Shown in pieces: positions 1 through 13,700 of a stretch of DNA of 64,000 nucleotides. A model generated the notes under the pieces. The model was not told where the DNA came from. It saw only the letters and a program-made list of their open reading frames with translations, and did no database searches. The stretch comes from Phalacrocorax aristotelis (taxonomy: Eukaryota; Chordata; Aves; Suliformes; Phalacrocoracidae), in NCBI RefSeq assembly GCF_949628215.1, contig NC_134277.1, positions 54,446,918 to 54,510,917 on the forward strand. The letters run 5' to 3'. The position numbers were made by a program, and so were the translations under genes. Position 1 is the stretch's first letter. Each line of letters starts with the position of its first letter.

Positions 1-151
1 CCATCGACAGCAACATTGAACATACTCAGGATAAGCCTGCTATGTGCAAGAGAAGAGAGCTACGTCAAGGGTATTTGCCTGGAGTCAAGTTCCCAAGCCA
101 CCAAATGCCAGAGAAAAATAAGAAACTTCAACAGTGATTGTTGATCAACAT

Positions 152-157
152 TTTATT
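152..157 (-). terminator. Distal AATAAA poly(A) signal candidate for FKBP9
   Basis: TTTATT on the given strand reads AATAAA in the FKBP9 sense, followed by a GT-rich stretch (TGTTGATCAA...). It is the last canonical signal before the window edge. Confidence 0.45.
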
Positions 158-940
158 TAACAAAAAGATCAGTTATCCAACATGTAATGGTATCAAACTC
201 AGAAAAAATATTTCACTGCGCTTTCTATAACAACTGTATTAAAAACCAATACAAAATGTTTTAATCCAATCAAAATACCAGTTTTTCAAAAAGAGCATCT
301 CAGGGAGCTTACAACCCGCATGTACAGATCAAGAAAAGCAAGAAACCAGACACAAAGCATGTAATGGCAACACAACTCCCTTCCTACTTGTCTTTGACAG
401 TGTCGCGCTGTATGTATTTGTGCTCTTTATGTGTAGTGTACTGAGGGGGATCATACGGCCTTCCAGAAAAATTATGTCTGGTTAGTGTATTTTCTATTAA
501 ACAGCCTGCTGCATTTATGGATCTAATGGGTGGCTGTCTCAAAAGTCCACATAATCTAAACAGCACTCCGAGGGCTGATGGTGTATTGAGGGATAGGCCA
601 GAACATTTGCAGGCATAAACAGATGGGTCTGTTTCTTGATTCTGTCACTGTCTTTTTGTTTGTTCGCCGTGCCAGACTGCTCTGCTGCATAAGCTCTAAG
701 TACTTACTCCTTAGTCTAACAATTCCCAAAATAGGAGGCAGAAGCCCAACACAAAATCAATTGTATCCAGTATTTATGACAGTATTTGGACCCCGTAATA
801 CTAATATTTAAAGTCTAACAAAACTATAAATAAGGTTGCAGCTAGAAAGGTTTGGGAATCGCTGATCAGAACACCGTTTCAACAGGCCAACAAGAAGAGT
901 CAAGGTTATTAATTAAATACAATACAGATGGTAGCGAACT

Positions 941-946
941 TTTATT
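941..946 (-). terminator. Proximal AATAAA poly(A) signal candidate for FKBP9
   Basis: TTTATT on the given strand is AATAAA in the FKBP9 sense, about 0.65 kb past the stop codon. Its use is inferred. Confidence 0.4.
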
Positions 947-1600
947 TCATAAGGTAAAAACCCAGTTAAAATTCTAGGCCTGTTTAATTTAATTCACAGC
1001 TTACGGGAATTTTGCAATGGCATAGCTATCATCTGCGCGTTCTGCAATTTGCAAATGGGAGCTCCTGCTGGCAAGTATTCATACGAGTTTGTTCAGTCAC
1101 TGGGAAGAGTGCTCATGCCTTCTAAAAGGAACTGGGCTCAATGGCTGACAATTTTTACAGGTTATTTTGGTGGGGAATAGTTTCTTGTTTCTTCTCCTGC
1201 AGATATATTTCGGGCACAAAAGGTTTTTTAAAACTCTCTTAAAAGCACTCGGTAACTTCCCCCTAACGTCCATCCACCCAAGTGACTATGTATTGTTCAA
1301 TGATGACTTCTAATCTTCAGCATAAAAACAGACCACGTGGGTCACGACACCACGTATGGCAGTACGCTCTTTATCTGTTTATACGTCCTATCTTGAGGCA
1401 CTTAACACTTTTTTCAAATACACCTAACAATTCCAACGGAAAAAATCTTCCTGTTTTAACAGCCTCCCAGCACAAAGGCACAGGCAGACGCAGGCTATCT
1501 AGCCAAGCGCTCACCTTTCAGAAACATGCTTGCCAAAACCTCTTCCAGTACACGCGTTCAAACAGTAGGTCAGCTCAGGACTCGTCTTTTTTTCATAGCT

Positions 1601-1783
1601 TTACAGTTCATCGTGTTCCTCTTTGGCCTCCTGGTCTTTCAATTTGAATTCTTCAGCGGTAACTTTACCATTTCCATCCCGGTCTTGATTGGTGAACATA
1701 TTTTTAACAATCTTTTCAAAATCAAAACCAGGAGCCAGTTTTCCTTTGCCAGAATCGACTTGAGCTTGAATGTACTCTGAAAA
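1601..1783 (-). CDS. FKBP9: FKBP9 coding exon 10 (EF-hand 2, HDEL, stop)
   Basis: 183 nt including TAA at 1601-1603. The acceptor is CACCTAG before TTTTCAGAG (FSE). A second AG six bases in would drop two residues. Encodes [21 protein letters not shown]-hand loop [12 protein letters not shown], and the tail [14 protein letters not shown]. The tail has an extra Glu-Glu before HDEL compared with my recollection of the human sequence. Confidence 0.95.
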   Translation of the reverse strand, partial: FSEYIQAQVDSGKGKLAPGFDFEKIVKNMFTNQDRDGNGKVTAEEFKLKDQEAKEEHDEL

Positions 1784-4700
1784 CTAGGTGGAGGGAAAGG
1801 AGAAGAAAGCAGCTCACAGTGAAACAGACATTTAAAACTGAAGAGGTATTTACAAAAGTAGCATTTATTTGTTTTGACTATTCAGCATTTTACTACTTAT
1901 TATTAAGCGTACATAAAAATACACCATTACAACCTAAACTGGACTAATTAGGACTGACACATGAGGTTACATCACTCTTTCTGGAGCTCAACAGGGATTT
2001 CCTCTTATTCTGGTGGGTCCTGGGCCCACAAGAAGAAAAGTTCTTTTTCATAATTTAGGGGGAAGATGAGTTGGACACAGAAAGACACAGGAACAGACCC
2101 ATATGAAGGGAGGGAGCTTAATTCCACATGCTGATACAAGAAGCTTGTGCTGTAAAATAGATGTCTCCCTGTATCTTACAAGGAACAACGCACAAGAAAA
2201 AAGAACAAAACACAGAAATCAGACTTTAAGCACCCTGAGATTTGTTAAAGTAGCTTCAGGCATCATGCCTTCCCCTCGACTCCCATGACTTTGGTGTGGG
2301 AAGAGGGATGAAAAGGTTGTAAGGTTACAAGGTTAGTTTTCCCTAAAAATCCTTCTCCTGATACATACGATGAAGTTATTTAAGGTGATTAGACAACATC
2401 TGACAGAAGTCATACTGCTGGTTTGCCAAAACCAGAAGGTCCACAATCAAACACAACTTTTCCAATGATTGTTATCTCTGGTGCTACTTGTTAAACAAGT
2501 TTCAGCAGTGAGAGCTATTTCTGGCAGGCATTTACACGTCTTAGGCCAAGCATCCTCACGTATCTCCTTGGCTTCCCCTTCTCCTCCTTGCTAGGTGACC
2601 AGAAGGATGTGGGTGTCCACAGTCCCATCCCACCTCACCCATCCTCTAAGCTGATAAAAGCTCTTTTCTTCTCTGCAAGGGCAGAAATGGAGGTAAACAT
2701 AAGAGAGAAGACAGAGAAAGAAGGAGAACAGAGATGAAAGAGAGTGCTTGGAAAAGGGAAAACAAGGTTTTGGTTTTACCCCAGAGGTTTGTTAAAATGC
2801 TGGAAGGCATCTCACACTGTTCTATAGGCCCACAGCCTGCACCCTGAGAGCCATAGGCAGCACTACTCCCACAAGCAAGGACAGAAAACAGAATGATAGA
2901 GGAAGGTAACAAAGAAGACTGAAGCAGAGAAGAAAAAAATAGAACTCCTCCGTTAACAGCAAATGCAGAGGAAAAACCTCAGAGACATTTATATTAACAG
3001 AGATGGTGTGGCAAAGGCAAGCAGCTTTCAGTTAGGGCACCCAGTTCTCACACAGCAGATTTTAGAAGCAAGCAAGGGGAAGGACTTGTTCACACAGCAC
3101 ACAATTCACCTGTGGCTCCAAAACTGGTTAGAGAGTTCCTGGATGCACTGCTGCAGGCTCAGCTTTGGCTCAAGAATTCACCATAAACCTCCAATTAACA
3201 GACACTGTGAAGGCTGATACAGCAAAGCATCGTTGAATACTAACTCTTGCCTCGTACACCTGTGCCCTAAGTATCTGGCTGTTGACCAAGGAGACCACAA
3301 CAGTAAATGGTCTTAAGTAGTTTGGCCATTCCTATATTTCTTTTTTCTTTTTGGTTCTACCTCTGAAGATAAATAATGACGTTTTAACTGACAGGCTGCC
3401 TTCCTGTTAACTTGACAGCAAATGCTGTGTGAGAGAAGCAGAGAGAAGAGCAGACCCTATTCTTCCACACCCAAGTACCCTGACGATGGCAGTAGAAGAA
3501 AACCGCTGCAAGTGTTTTCACTGTTTCAGCTTACCTCCTCCAGAAGGACCTCTCCGTCATGATTCTGGTCTATTTCTTCAAAAAGGTTGGGAGAGACTTC
3601 ACCATTCCATACAAACATGTACCCTTCAGGCAAGCCAGACACCAGTTCCAGCAGTTCGATGTCAAAAACCAATACAGCACTACCAGGTACTTCTCCTTCT
3701 GTCACAGCAAATGGCAAAGAGGGAATTTATCGTCACTTACATTGAAGAGTATAATCCTTTTAATCCATAATCAAATGTCTCTTCCTGCTTCAACAGGTTC
3801 TCTGCTGTGATCCCGGGCCTTGTTATCCCAAGCCCACCAAATCTTCCTGTCCACTTTAGCAGAGGTGTTCAAAACATAAAGGAAGTTTTCATAATAAAAC
3901 TGCAGCCATTTTTTTTGTTTACTTATAAAGATAAAACTGCAGGAATGAATCAATTTTCCTTTCTCTCACCAATACACTGTGTATCAACCTCTACTGACAG
4001 ACTCAACAGTGTTGGAACAGCTTGGGACGTCACCTCAATGAAACCATGGAAGGAGTTTAATTTGTCCTTGGAAAATAGAATCGAGGTCTCCTCTAACTTC
4101 TGTCCAGTAGCAACCGAGCAATCTCTTCAGATATCTGGGTATATACCAAACCGCTAACAAACATGCAATGTTTCAGACCATGTATACTGAGTGTAATTTG
4201 AACAATGGCAAATACCTATGACAGGTATGTTTATAACATTTTTTAACACAGCAGATTCTTCTTATTTTATGAAAAAAAATTATTTATTATATATAACTAT
4301 GCATCTATATATAATAGTAAAAATATTGCATATTTATCATACTCATAACTTTTCATTCATAATTTTTGTGGAATCCAGGTGCAAGTGAAAATGCTTGTTT
4401 ATCTCTTATTGCAAATTAATTCTCTATTAAGCTTGACACGTGATGCCTGACACTTTATAAAATACAAACTGATATGAAGGTACTCAGAGAACACAGACAA
4501 CTGTTTCCATATAAATCAGAGTTTGTTGATCTTGGTGATCCCCTGACAGGCTCCTTTCCCCCAACTCTTTTAACTCAGAAGATCAGTAACAACCACACAT
4601 CCTGGAACACCGGAGTTCCTGGTGCTTCTGTATTGCTCCTTTTAATATTGTTGTCCCTGACATTAAAAATCGATAAGCCTCAATGCTCTAAAACAGAGCA

Positions 4701-7700
4701 AGCTGCCTTAAATGCAGCATTGTTGGGGTTTCAATAGCAGTGATACACTGTTTCGCGTCTTACATTCCGTTTATGCAGTTTCTGAATTTTGAGTTCTCTT
4801 TCAATTTGCTACATATTCCTGCTGAACAGTCCCCTTCAGTTTGGTTTCCTGAAAACATGTTGCATGTCCAAGCGTGAGTACCCAATTCCCCACCATGGGG
4901 AACAGTGTTTACATCCCTCTGCAACACAGGAGTGCCTAGAGCCTTCCATTTTGACAAAGCAACGCTACTGGAGGCATGTGTTCCCTTTTGTACCAGGATG
5001 GTCTTTATATTGGCCACAGTAACAGTATGACTTAAAATGCAACACAGACAGTTGTTCATTTCATTGGGGAATGGAGGGGGTTGTCTAAAATCACGAAATG
5101 AAAAAGCTCAAAAAAAATCCCATTCGAGCAGGTAAGCGACACTCACCCTAAGTCCTCATGCATAGCAAGCAGCGAAATGTGCGTAGCTGAGTTTCAGTTA
5201 CTCAAGGGGTGCTAAGTGGAGGCGCAATAGGTTTCATTCACTTACCGACTCCATCTTCTCCATAACCAAGATGAGGTGGAATAACAACTGTTCGTCGTTC
5301 CCCAACACACATGTCTTGAAGGCCCATGTCCATCCCCACCACCACCTGTCCAGATCCCAGAACTATGTTGTAGGTCTTGCCAAGACTATGTCTGGAGAGG
5401 GGGGAGGTGTAGAGAAAAATAAAATCGTCTCAACATACAATAGTGAATTTCTGTTGTTCAAAATCACCACAGAAATAGCAGTTTCTAGTTGGTGTCCTGT
5501 CACTGCCAAAAATTAACTTCATGCCCAATGTTCTGTTCTACCAAGCAGTTACCTGAAGTTGTTCTCGAGGTAGCAAGTTACAGCCAACAAAGAACAGAGC
5601 TGCTAGTGGCTATTTTTTAAGATCAGAAATTGTCACAAGTTAAAAACCCCAGAAGCTAAACACATATTGTGCTTCTCAAAGCGGAGGGTGCTGTGTTCTG
5701 CTCATTATGTGTCACAACAGCAGGACCCTTTCTTCCGTCGGTCTCCTTTCTTTGGTTATGTGCCTCGGCTGTAGCACTGCAGGACATGCTTGTACAACGG
5801 AGTATTATTTGGAAAGAAAACAGTTCAGCGGCTAGGAGGTCGGCCTTAAAATTAGGAGCAGTCTCAACATCCCTGAGTTCCTGCTACAAAATGGGAACTG
5901 AGCATTCCTGCCATACAAAAGGTGTTTTGAAGCCAAACACGTTACTTGCGAACATACTTGCCTACAGCATCACATCATGTGCTTCAATGTAAGCCAGCTT
6001 TTCAGCCCTGCAAGCTACTGTGTATATTGTGAAATCGATGAGCTGCTTCCTACATTAATTATAACCTGTTTAAAAATAGCATTTCCCAACCTTCCTTCCA
6101 AAAATAAAATACTATTTAGATTACTTGTGCTATCCAAAAGATGAAGGCAGGAAAAAAAAACTATCAGAAGTATTCTTGTAGCTGCAGCAAAGAGTGCGAT
6201 GGGTTCACTTTAGTTCTATATGAGACAGATGGAAGGAACCTCTGCTCCCCTCACAAACCTGCTGTCAACAGGAAGGAGGAGGAGGAACGCTATAATCACA
6301 GTCATGAGCAAGCCCTCTGAGAGTTTCTCCACGCTGACGCCGCAACGCTACAATACAGGAGAAAACTAGCACCCATGTGTGGTACAGACGTGGCAGTCAC
6401 CATCTGCTATAAAACACATTTACTATAAAACACCATTTACTAAAAATCAAGCTAGCTTTAACAAGACTGGTAGCATACCCCTACCAGATCTCTCTCAGGA
6501 GCTCTGACTCAGTGCAGAGCACAAATCCTACCCAAGAAACTGCATGCACTTAGACAGTTCATTCATGGGGAGCCCTGCGTCGACCGGCCCAGACACCTGC
6601 ATTAGCCCACTTAAACAGGATGCCATGCAGACAACCTGTTTCATCACTCCATCTGTAGCATTTATGTTCTTCTCCAACACACTCCCACATCCTTTTTGTT
6701 CCCAGTTCTCTCATTATGCTGTGATAGGCTGCCTTTTCCTTTTCCTCCTCCTATATACCTTAGACAGCCAGGCATAAAACTACATTCTAGATAAACACTC
6801 GGTTTTTCACTTAAAAATTCTTTATTCCTCGCCAGCCCACTTTGCAGGCAATTCATTCTGCTCTCCCAGCTGCTAGGGACATTTTCTTTACCAAGTGATA
6901 CACTTACGTTGAGTCTAGCAAAGTACCATCCAGGAGCGAAGCATTGTAGTGATACTTCAGGTAATCTCCCTTCTTACTCAGTACGGTGCAGTTGGAAGGT
7001 TTGTAGTTAACAGTAATGCTGACCGAATCTGAGGGGTTGTGAAAGTCAACCACGTGGATGTCAAAGACCAGCACTGCAGATCCTGGAATCTTTCCTAAAT
7101 AAGAAGCAAACAGGCAAATAGAGGGAGAAACGGTACTCAAACAGGCTTATGATGACCAGGTGCTGCACCCTGTAGGAATAAATATTCCCACTGTGCCTGC
7201 TACTCGGTCACTTTGCTCTTCTCTTTCAGAATTAAAGCATTACGTCTCCTCTGTGTGCAGCAGATATAAGCTGCACACAATGTAGGAGAGAGAACCAGTG
7301 GAAAAGCACTAAGCGCACTCAGTTCAACAGAGAAGGGAAAAAATTTCCATTAATCTGAATTGGAAAATTTTGCCGAAATGAAGCAATAAACATGTATTTC
7401 CTGTAACCACCCTTCCTGTGACGAATTTGTGTTTCATATACCAATTAGTTATTGATCATCAAAATTCTCATGCTTCAAGGAATGCCATTGTGTCTAAAAG
7501 GTTACATTTCCTTAAAATGCCCTGATAGCAAGCAACTTCTTCCTCCGCCTTTGCAGGATAACATGCAGTTGCATTACCAGGACTGATAGACACATCCAGA
7601 CCCAGGAGTGGGTTTTGTTGTTAGAGGAGTCTAATTCCCAAATCAATGGCACAGAACTTGCGTTCCCAGAAGAGAGGCTTTTCTTCTAAATCACTTTTTC

Positions 7701-10700
7701 CAGGTAACATCCCAGGAGGTACCTTTTGAAACACCAGCCATAGAACTGTGACCAGCTAGAGGGGTTATCATTCTCAACCTCTCACAGCGATCTTTTTAGG
7801 TAGTAATGAGTTTTCCCAAAGGAACCTTGACTATATGTTGTATGCACACAGATACTTTGCTGTTACGTGCATCCACTGTTTACAGAGGTGGCTTAGGAGT
7901 CCACAAAACCTGTGGCTGTGGAAGGAACAGGGAAGAAAACTCAACACGAGGAATTCCTTTAGTATACAGAGCTTGTTAAGGCACACAGGAAGGAAGATCT
8001 CACACTGCAGAGCTCCTGGCGTCCAAGTACCAGTCAGTCTGAAACACTAATTATTCAAATGAGTTCAGGTCACCAATTACACATGAGATTGTTTTGCATT
8101 CTTATTGTCCTGCCTATTTAGCTAATTAAAATAATCCTGCAAATTCTGGGTGTAATCCTGTCAGTTGCATGCCCACAAAATAATGAGCTAATTCATAAGT
8201 CTTTCAAATGCCAAAAAAAATGGAACTACACACAGATGCGCCAAACAATAAAGGAAACATCATTAATTGTGGAAGACTTGAATGAAAAGTCAAGCTCACC
8301 TCTTCCTTCTTCTCCGTATCCAAGATGAGGAGGGATTATTATTCTTCTTTTTTCACCAGTGCACACACCTAGCAAACCTTCATCCATCCCAGCAATCACA
8401 TAACCTTTCCCAACATAGGTGTCATATGTACGATTTCGTGAATAGCTATGGAAAATATTTGCATTTTAGCAGTGTCAGGTGGACTCGAGACAACACAGAA
8501 TCTTGCAATAGCTCTGCAACACAACTCTTAAACCAGTTAAAGTCAAACACATGATCATTAACTAGCACTAGAGAGGTACAACGCAATCACCACGTTCAAT
8601 GACTCTAGGCCACGAAGTTTCATCAGTCACTGACGTGTGTGTCATTTATGAACCAGTACTGGGACCCTGGCTAGGGAACAGCTTATTTGCAAATGCATTT
8701 CTACTATATCTTGAAAGAAAATCTCACCCATTTATGTATTTTAGATTAAACAGAAAATATGTTTTGATAAGTAACTGAAAAAAAAAAATCTGTTTTCTCC
8801 TTTAAATTTTTCTCTGCCCCGGTTCTTCTTTAATAAGTGCTTATCATTTAGATATAGTTCACATTCATTTTCATAAGACACCCTTCAGACTATCTCATTT
8901 TGCAACCACAGCTATGTAGTTGGACTCTACGAGCAGGAGGTGGGATAAATAGGTTCTCCTGGGATGCACAGAATTAAAATGAGTCACGACAACAAAACAG
9001 TATCAACATTATCCCTCCCTTCCAAACTACGCCAATAGCTTTTACGTGGTTGAAGGATCCGCTTCAACACCTGATGATAGAATAAAATAAGCCTACAACA
9101 ACAAATTATGTTTATCACAAGGATGTGTCTGTCTCCCGCCTTTCTTCCAGGCATGCTACATGAAGGCACAGCACAAGGAAGGGAAGGCAGAAAGGTTTTA
9201 ATTCATCTTTATGAGGTAACTCCGGGAAAGAGCAAGACCAATTGTCCAGGTGCACTGCAGATAAGCTTAAAGTTCTTAATTTAAAGTTTTCAAAAGCTGT
9301 AAACTAAGGCCTACAGTGATGGCTGTCGATGCAGGTCTCCTGCTTTCTATCCTCCCACCAAGCTGGATGGCTGAATGTGGAGGTCAAGGTTGACTCTGAA
9401 CCCTACCGCACCTACATTTAATTACATGAGATACAATTCCCCGACCCCTCCTCGTGGGAAGTAGCACACACGGCATACTATTCAGCTAATGTTTGCAAAC
9501 TGATCCTGATCTTCAGCTTGCAGCAGTTATAGAAGTATGAAAAAATTTTTCATTAGTTTGTTTTGTAAAACATTTTACAGTGGCTCATTTTGAACTCTTT
9601 TTAGTGTCAGCTGGTCTGAAAGCTGGAGTGGGGAAGTAAAGTACTGCTCATTAAAGAGCAAACAAAAGTGACAGGGAGCCACAAGGCTATTATTCATCAC
9701 ATAATTCCACACATGAAGCTCATGTGCCCAGAGAGCTTTGAATCTGAAGTGACAGCAATCCCGTGTCCTTTATCACGGAAACCCTGTTGCTGAATTCAGT
9801 CTTGAAACACATCAGCCTTCAAAACGGAAACAGCTTTCAAGTACACAGGGAAAGGCTGTCCTGAGACTAACCTCAAACCGGCCACTAGCTCACTGACTCA
9901 CAATCCTCAGGACATAAAATGGGAATCATATTTATTTTCTCTCTCTTCAGGAGCATTACCTATTTGGCAGATAAACTCCATGGGGCAAAGAGCCTTCAGG
10001 CACGTGTTTCTAACTTTGCTAGCTTCACCAGGCGGATCACCACCCCTAGATGGCGTCTGTGATACGGTCATAGTATAAAACAGGTCTTTGTCTTCCTTCC
10101 CATCCTGAAAAGGTGCCTCTGAGTTTTTTAAGAAGAGAAGACTCCAACTTCCACTGACAGAATTTCAGAAAGGAAGGAAAAGCAAAGAACTGTATTTGGG
10201 TATATTATGGATGAGGCAGAAGAGCCAAACTGGAAATGGGATCTGTAGGGCTGAACAGTTCGGTTACCTGGAATCAAACAACGTGCCATCCAGAAGTGTG
10301 CCGTTGTAATGGTATCGGAGAAAGTCTCCTGCCTGGCTCCTCCGCTCGCAAGATTCAGGCACTTGCTGGTTCTCAATAGTAATACCATCTTTGGGGTTAT
10401 GGAGATCTAGCAAAACCACATCGAACACGAGAGAAGCTTGGCCAGGGATCTCCTTACCTACAAAAGTGTTAGGAGTAGAAGAATTGGTAAGAAAGAGCTG
10501 ATGTTCTAGAAGAAGCCTAAACATGTTTGTTGAAGAAAAGTAACCTACTGCCGAGTAGCAGGTGCCTCCCCTCCCAAAATAAATTAGCATAATCTGCTTC
10601 TAGTCAGTCAGGTTTTGTTTCATGTGTGGGTTTGTCACTTAATTCTCCAACTCAATTATTTCATTCTGTTCCTATTGTGCTGGCACTGCCTCACCAAAAC

Positions 10701-13700
10701 CAACAGCCTCTTCAGCAACATCCATCTTAGTCAATACACACCAGCTCCCCCTGAGCTGCTTGGTTTAGCCTACCAGTATTTCCAACACGCTTCATGAAAG
10801 TGCATAAAATAACCATCAGAGCACAAATTTGGTACATCCGCTCTTCCCACCCTGTTCTTATCAAGACAGGAGACCACGTGATGGAAGTTGAAGAAGGGTA
10901 AATTGATCTCAGTGGAAAAGTACCTTTCTGTCAACACACAAATTATAGTGTGGGTTGCTTTGGCTGAGAACCATTTTCTTCCAAGATCTTGGCAAAATTT
11001 TAAAACGTAACTCCACAAAGCTTTATTATCCATGGAGAAGGCTATCACAGTAAATGGTAATGAAGTCAAGGAAGGGCTACGAAACTTGTACGTTGCAGAC
11101 ACGTTCTTACACATTAGAGCAGAGAAAGAATTTAAGGAAGCTTCCCAAAGTATACCTAACTGGCCCCTCATTTAACCTCTATGGGGACATCTATGCATGA
11201 CCTGCAGGCTGCATACAGTCTCATAGGACAATTAATCCATCTTGTAGTTATTACTAGGGCATTGGTTGCAAAAAAAAAAGAACAAAACTGGAACTAAAAA
11301 TATATTCTTCTATTTTCAAAAGTTTTCTGCTCTCTGTGGCAGTCATTGAAAGAATTATGCAGTCATCTGACTTCCAGTTTTTGGAGTAACTCAATATTAA
11401 TCACAGATTACATTCTCTGAATGAAATAAAAATTCAGTATATAAAGATTACAACTGTATCAACAGTAGTTCTGTTAAGCAACCTACTGGTTAAATAAAAA
11501 AAAAAATATTTTACTTTATAATCAGTCCAATTCTGTATGTAACATATTTTGAACCTCTCATCCCATCGCTTTGTTCCATCTGTTTGAAACAGGTAATAAT
11601 GCTGCCCATAAATTTAAAATACACAAACTACAAGTTTGTTTTAAAATACAGATGACTTGGACAAAAAAAACACCAAAAAACACCAAACTTTACCATCTCC
11701 TTCTTCTCCATATGCCAGGAAAGGTGGTATTGTGATAATGCGCTTCTCTCCTACGCACATTCCCAAGAGACCCTGGTCCATACCGGGAATCAGCCATCCA
11801 ATTCCCACATAGGTATCATAAGTTCGCATCCGATTATGGCTAAAAATGAAAAAAAAAATCCAAAACCACAACCAAACATCAGACAGCCACAGGAAAGAAC
11901 GATATTAATCCTCAAAAGCCATACGCTACGCACAATATAACTCACAACGTGCTGTTCCAAAAATATTGCTCCATGATTTACCAAGGGCTGGCTGGGTAGT
12001 GTTTTCCAGAGTGCTCAGCTACTTCAGGAGCCTAACAGAGGTTTTGGAAAGTGGCTCACAAACATAATGGCAGCTGTTATTAAAGCAGCATTCTCCACAG
12101 AACTTTAATAACGCACACATGCTGTAAGGTTAAAAACTCAGTATGAAAGTGTTAGTAGCTCCGTTTCATCACAAACTCTGCTTAGTTTACAAAAATTGTA
12201 TTTAACTTGAATAGCTATGCTGCAGTGGTTATAAAAACCACCAGCTGACTGCAATAAATGGTAATGTAGACACAGGGAATTAAATTTTAAAAAAGAAAGG
12301 ATCTGGGCTGGTAATGCTCATGTAGAAATAATGTACTGTTTTATTGGTTTGCATCATTACTGCTGTCCCATAATCCCTGAATAAATTACTGACACTTTTA
12401 TGATGCTAACTTTCATTTCTTGTCTTTCTGGGCAATTAGCATTAATTGTTATACCAGTGAAAGGGGAGGAGGTGATGGTTTAAGGTGACCTCAGATACCT
12501 ATTAAGAGGCACAAAGCTGCGTACCTTGAATCAAACAGGGTCCCGTCTAAGAACGTTCCGTTGTAATGGTATCGTACGAAGTCAGACACCTGGACTGTCC
12601 GAGGACACTTCTCAGGTTTGAAGTAAGTCTGAACCTGCACTTCGTCCTCTGAGTTCCAGAGATCGATCAGAAGCACATCGAAATGGAGCACAGCGTTGGG
12701 GGGTATCACACCAGCTGCAAAACCAAAACCACACAACCAGTTTTATTTCCCTTTTTCTACAGGACATCAGCAAAAAGGGAACTAATCTACACACTCCCCA
12801 AATAAAATCCACGATGTACAACTTACTCCTCTTTGTGCTTATATCCCGCTGTGCCCTTGTCACTGTCGCAGCTACATAAGGTGGGGGGGGGAGAGAATCT
12901 GGCAACATGAACTGTTATCAAGTACGTCCATCAGGCAAACTGCTCCTGATTTAGCATTTGCTGCATCAGAGCAAAGCTGCTTTTGGCACTGACAAGACCT
13001 TGCGCAGCTCTGCAATGCCAAAACACAATAACCATTTAACAGCGAGGTAGGTATAAATAAATAGTTAACTTTAGTAGCGAGGTTCGTTTGCTGAAGGTCC
13101 TCTACAGTCAACACCTCTTCCTTCCTCACACAGAGGGAGCCTGGAGCGATTAGCGAGGCTGTAGGCTTCACAAACACCCCTGAGCAGGGGAGAACCTCTG
13201 TGAAACTCACTACTTGCTATTTCTACCCTTCTCTTCTGTGACTCTATTTTCCATCTGCTCTGCCAAATCACTTGCACAACCAGCTATTTGCTGGCCCGGT
13301 GCCGCGCTTACCGACGCCTTCACTTCCGTAGGCGAGCTTGGGGGGAATTTTGATGAACCGCCGCTCGTTCACGCACATGCCGACCAGAGCTTTGTCCATC
13401 CCAGCAATAAGTTGACCTTTCCCCACAAACACGTTGAACGTGGATCCCCTGTCATAGCTAAAGAGGGAAAAGTGAGCAAAAATGTCAGCCGTTCATGTAC
13501 CCATGACCCCCTTTTTTTTTTTTTTCGAGAGAGAGAGTTTAACCATACCTTGTCTTCCCCTTGCCCCGTCAGCATAACTTTATTTTAGGACAGCTGCCAA
13601 GAGAATCTGCAAATCTAAACATTTCTTGAGACTTTAGTCCAGCTCTCCTGTTCACTGCTCACCGTCTATCTGAAACGCATTCTAGCCGTGCGCGATGTAT

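Larger units (their letters stand above)
130..1600 (-). other. FKBP9: Probable FKBP9 3' untranslated region
   Basis: Non-coding sequence downstream of the HDEL stop. Two AATAAA signals occur on the minus strand, at 941-946 (about 0.65 kb after the stop) and 152-157 (about 1.45 kb). Use of either or both would give short and long 3' UTRs. No other gene is seen from 1 to 1600. The exact 3' end is inferred. Confidence 0.6.
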
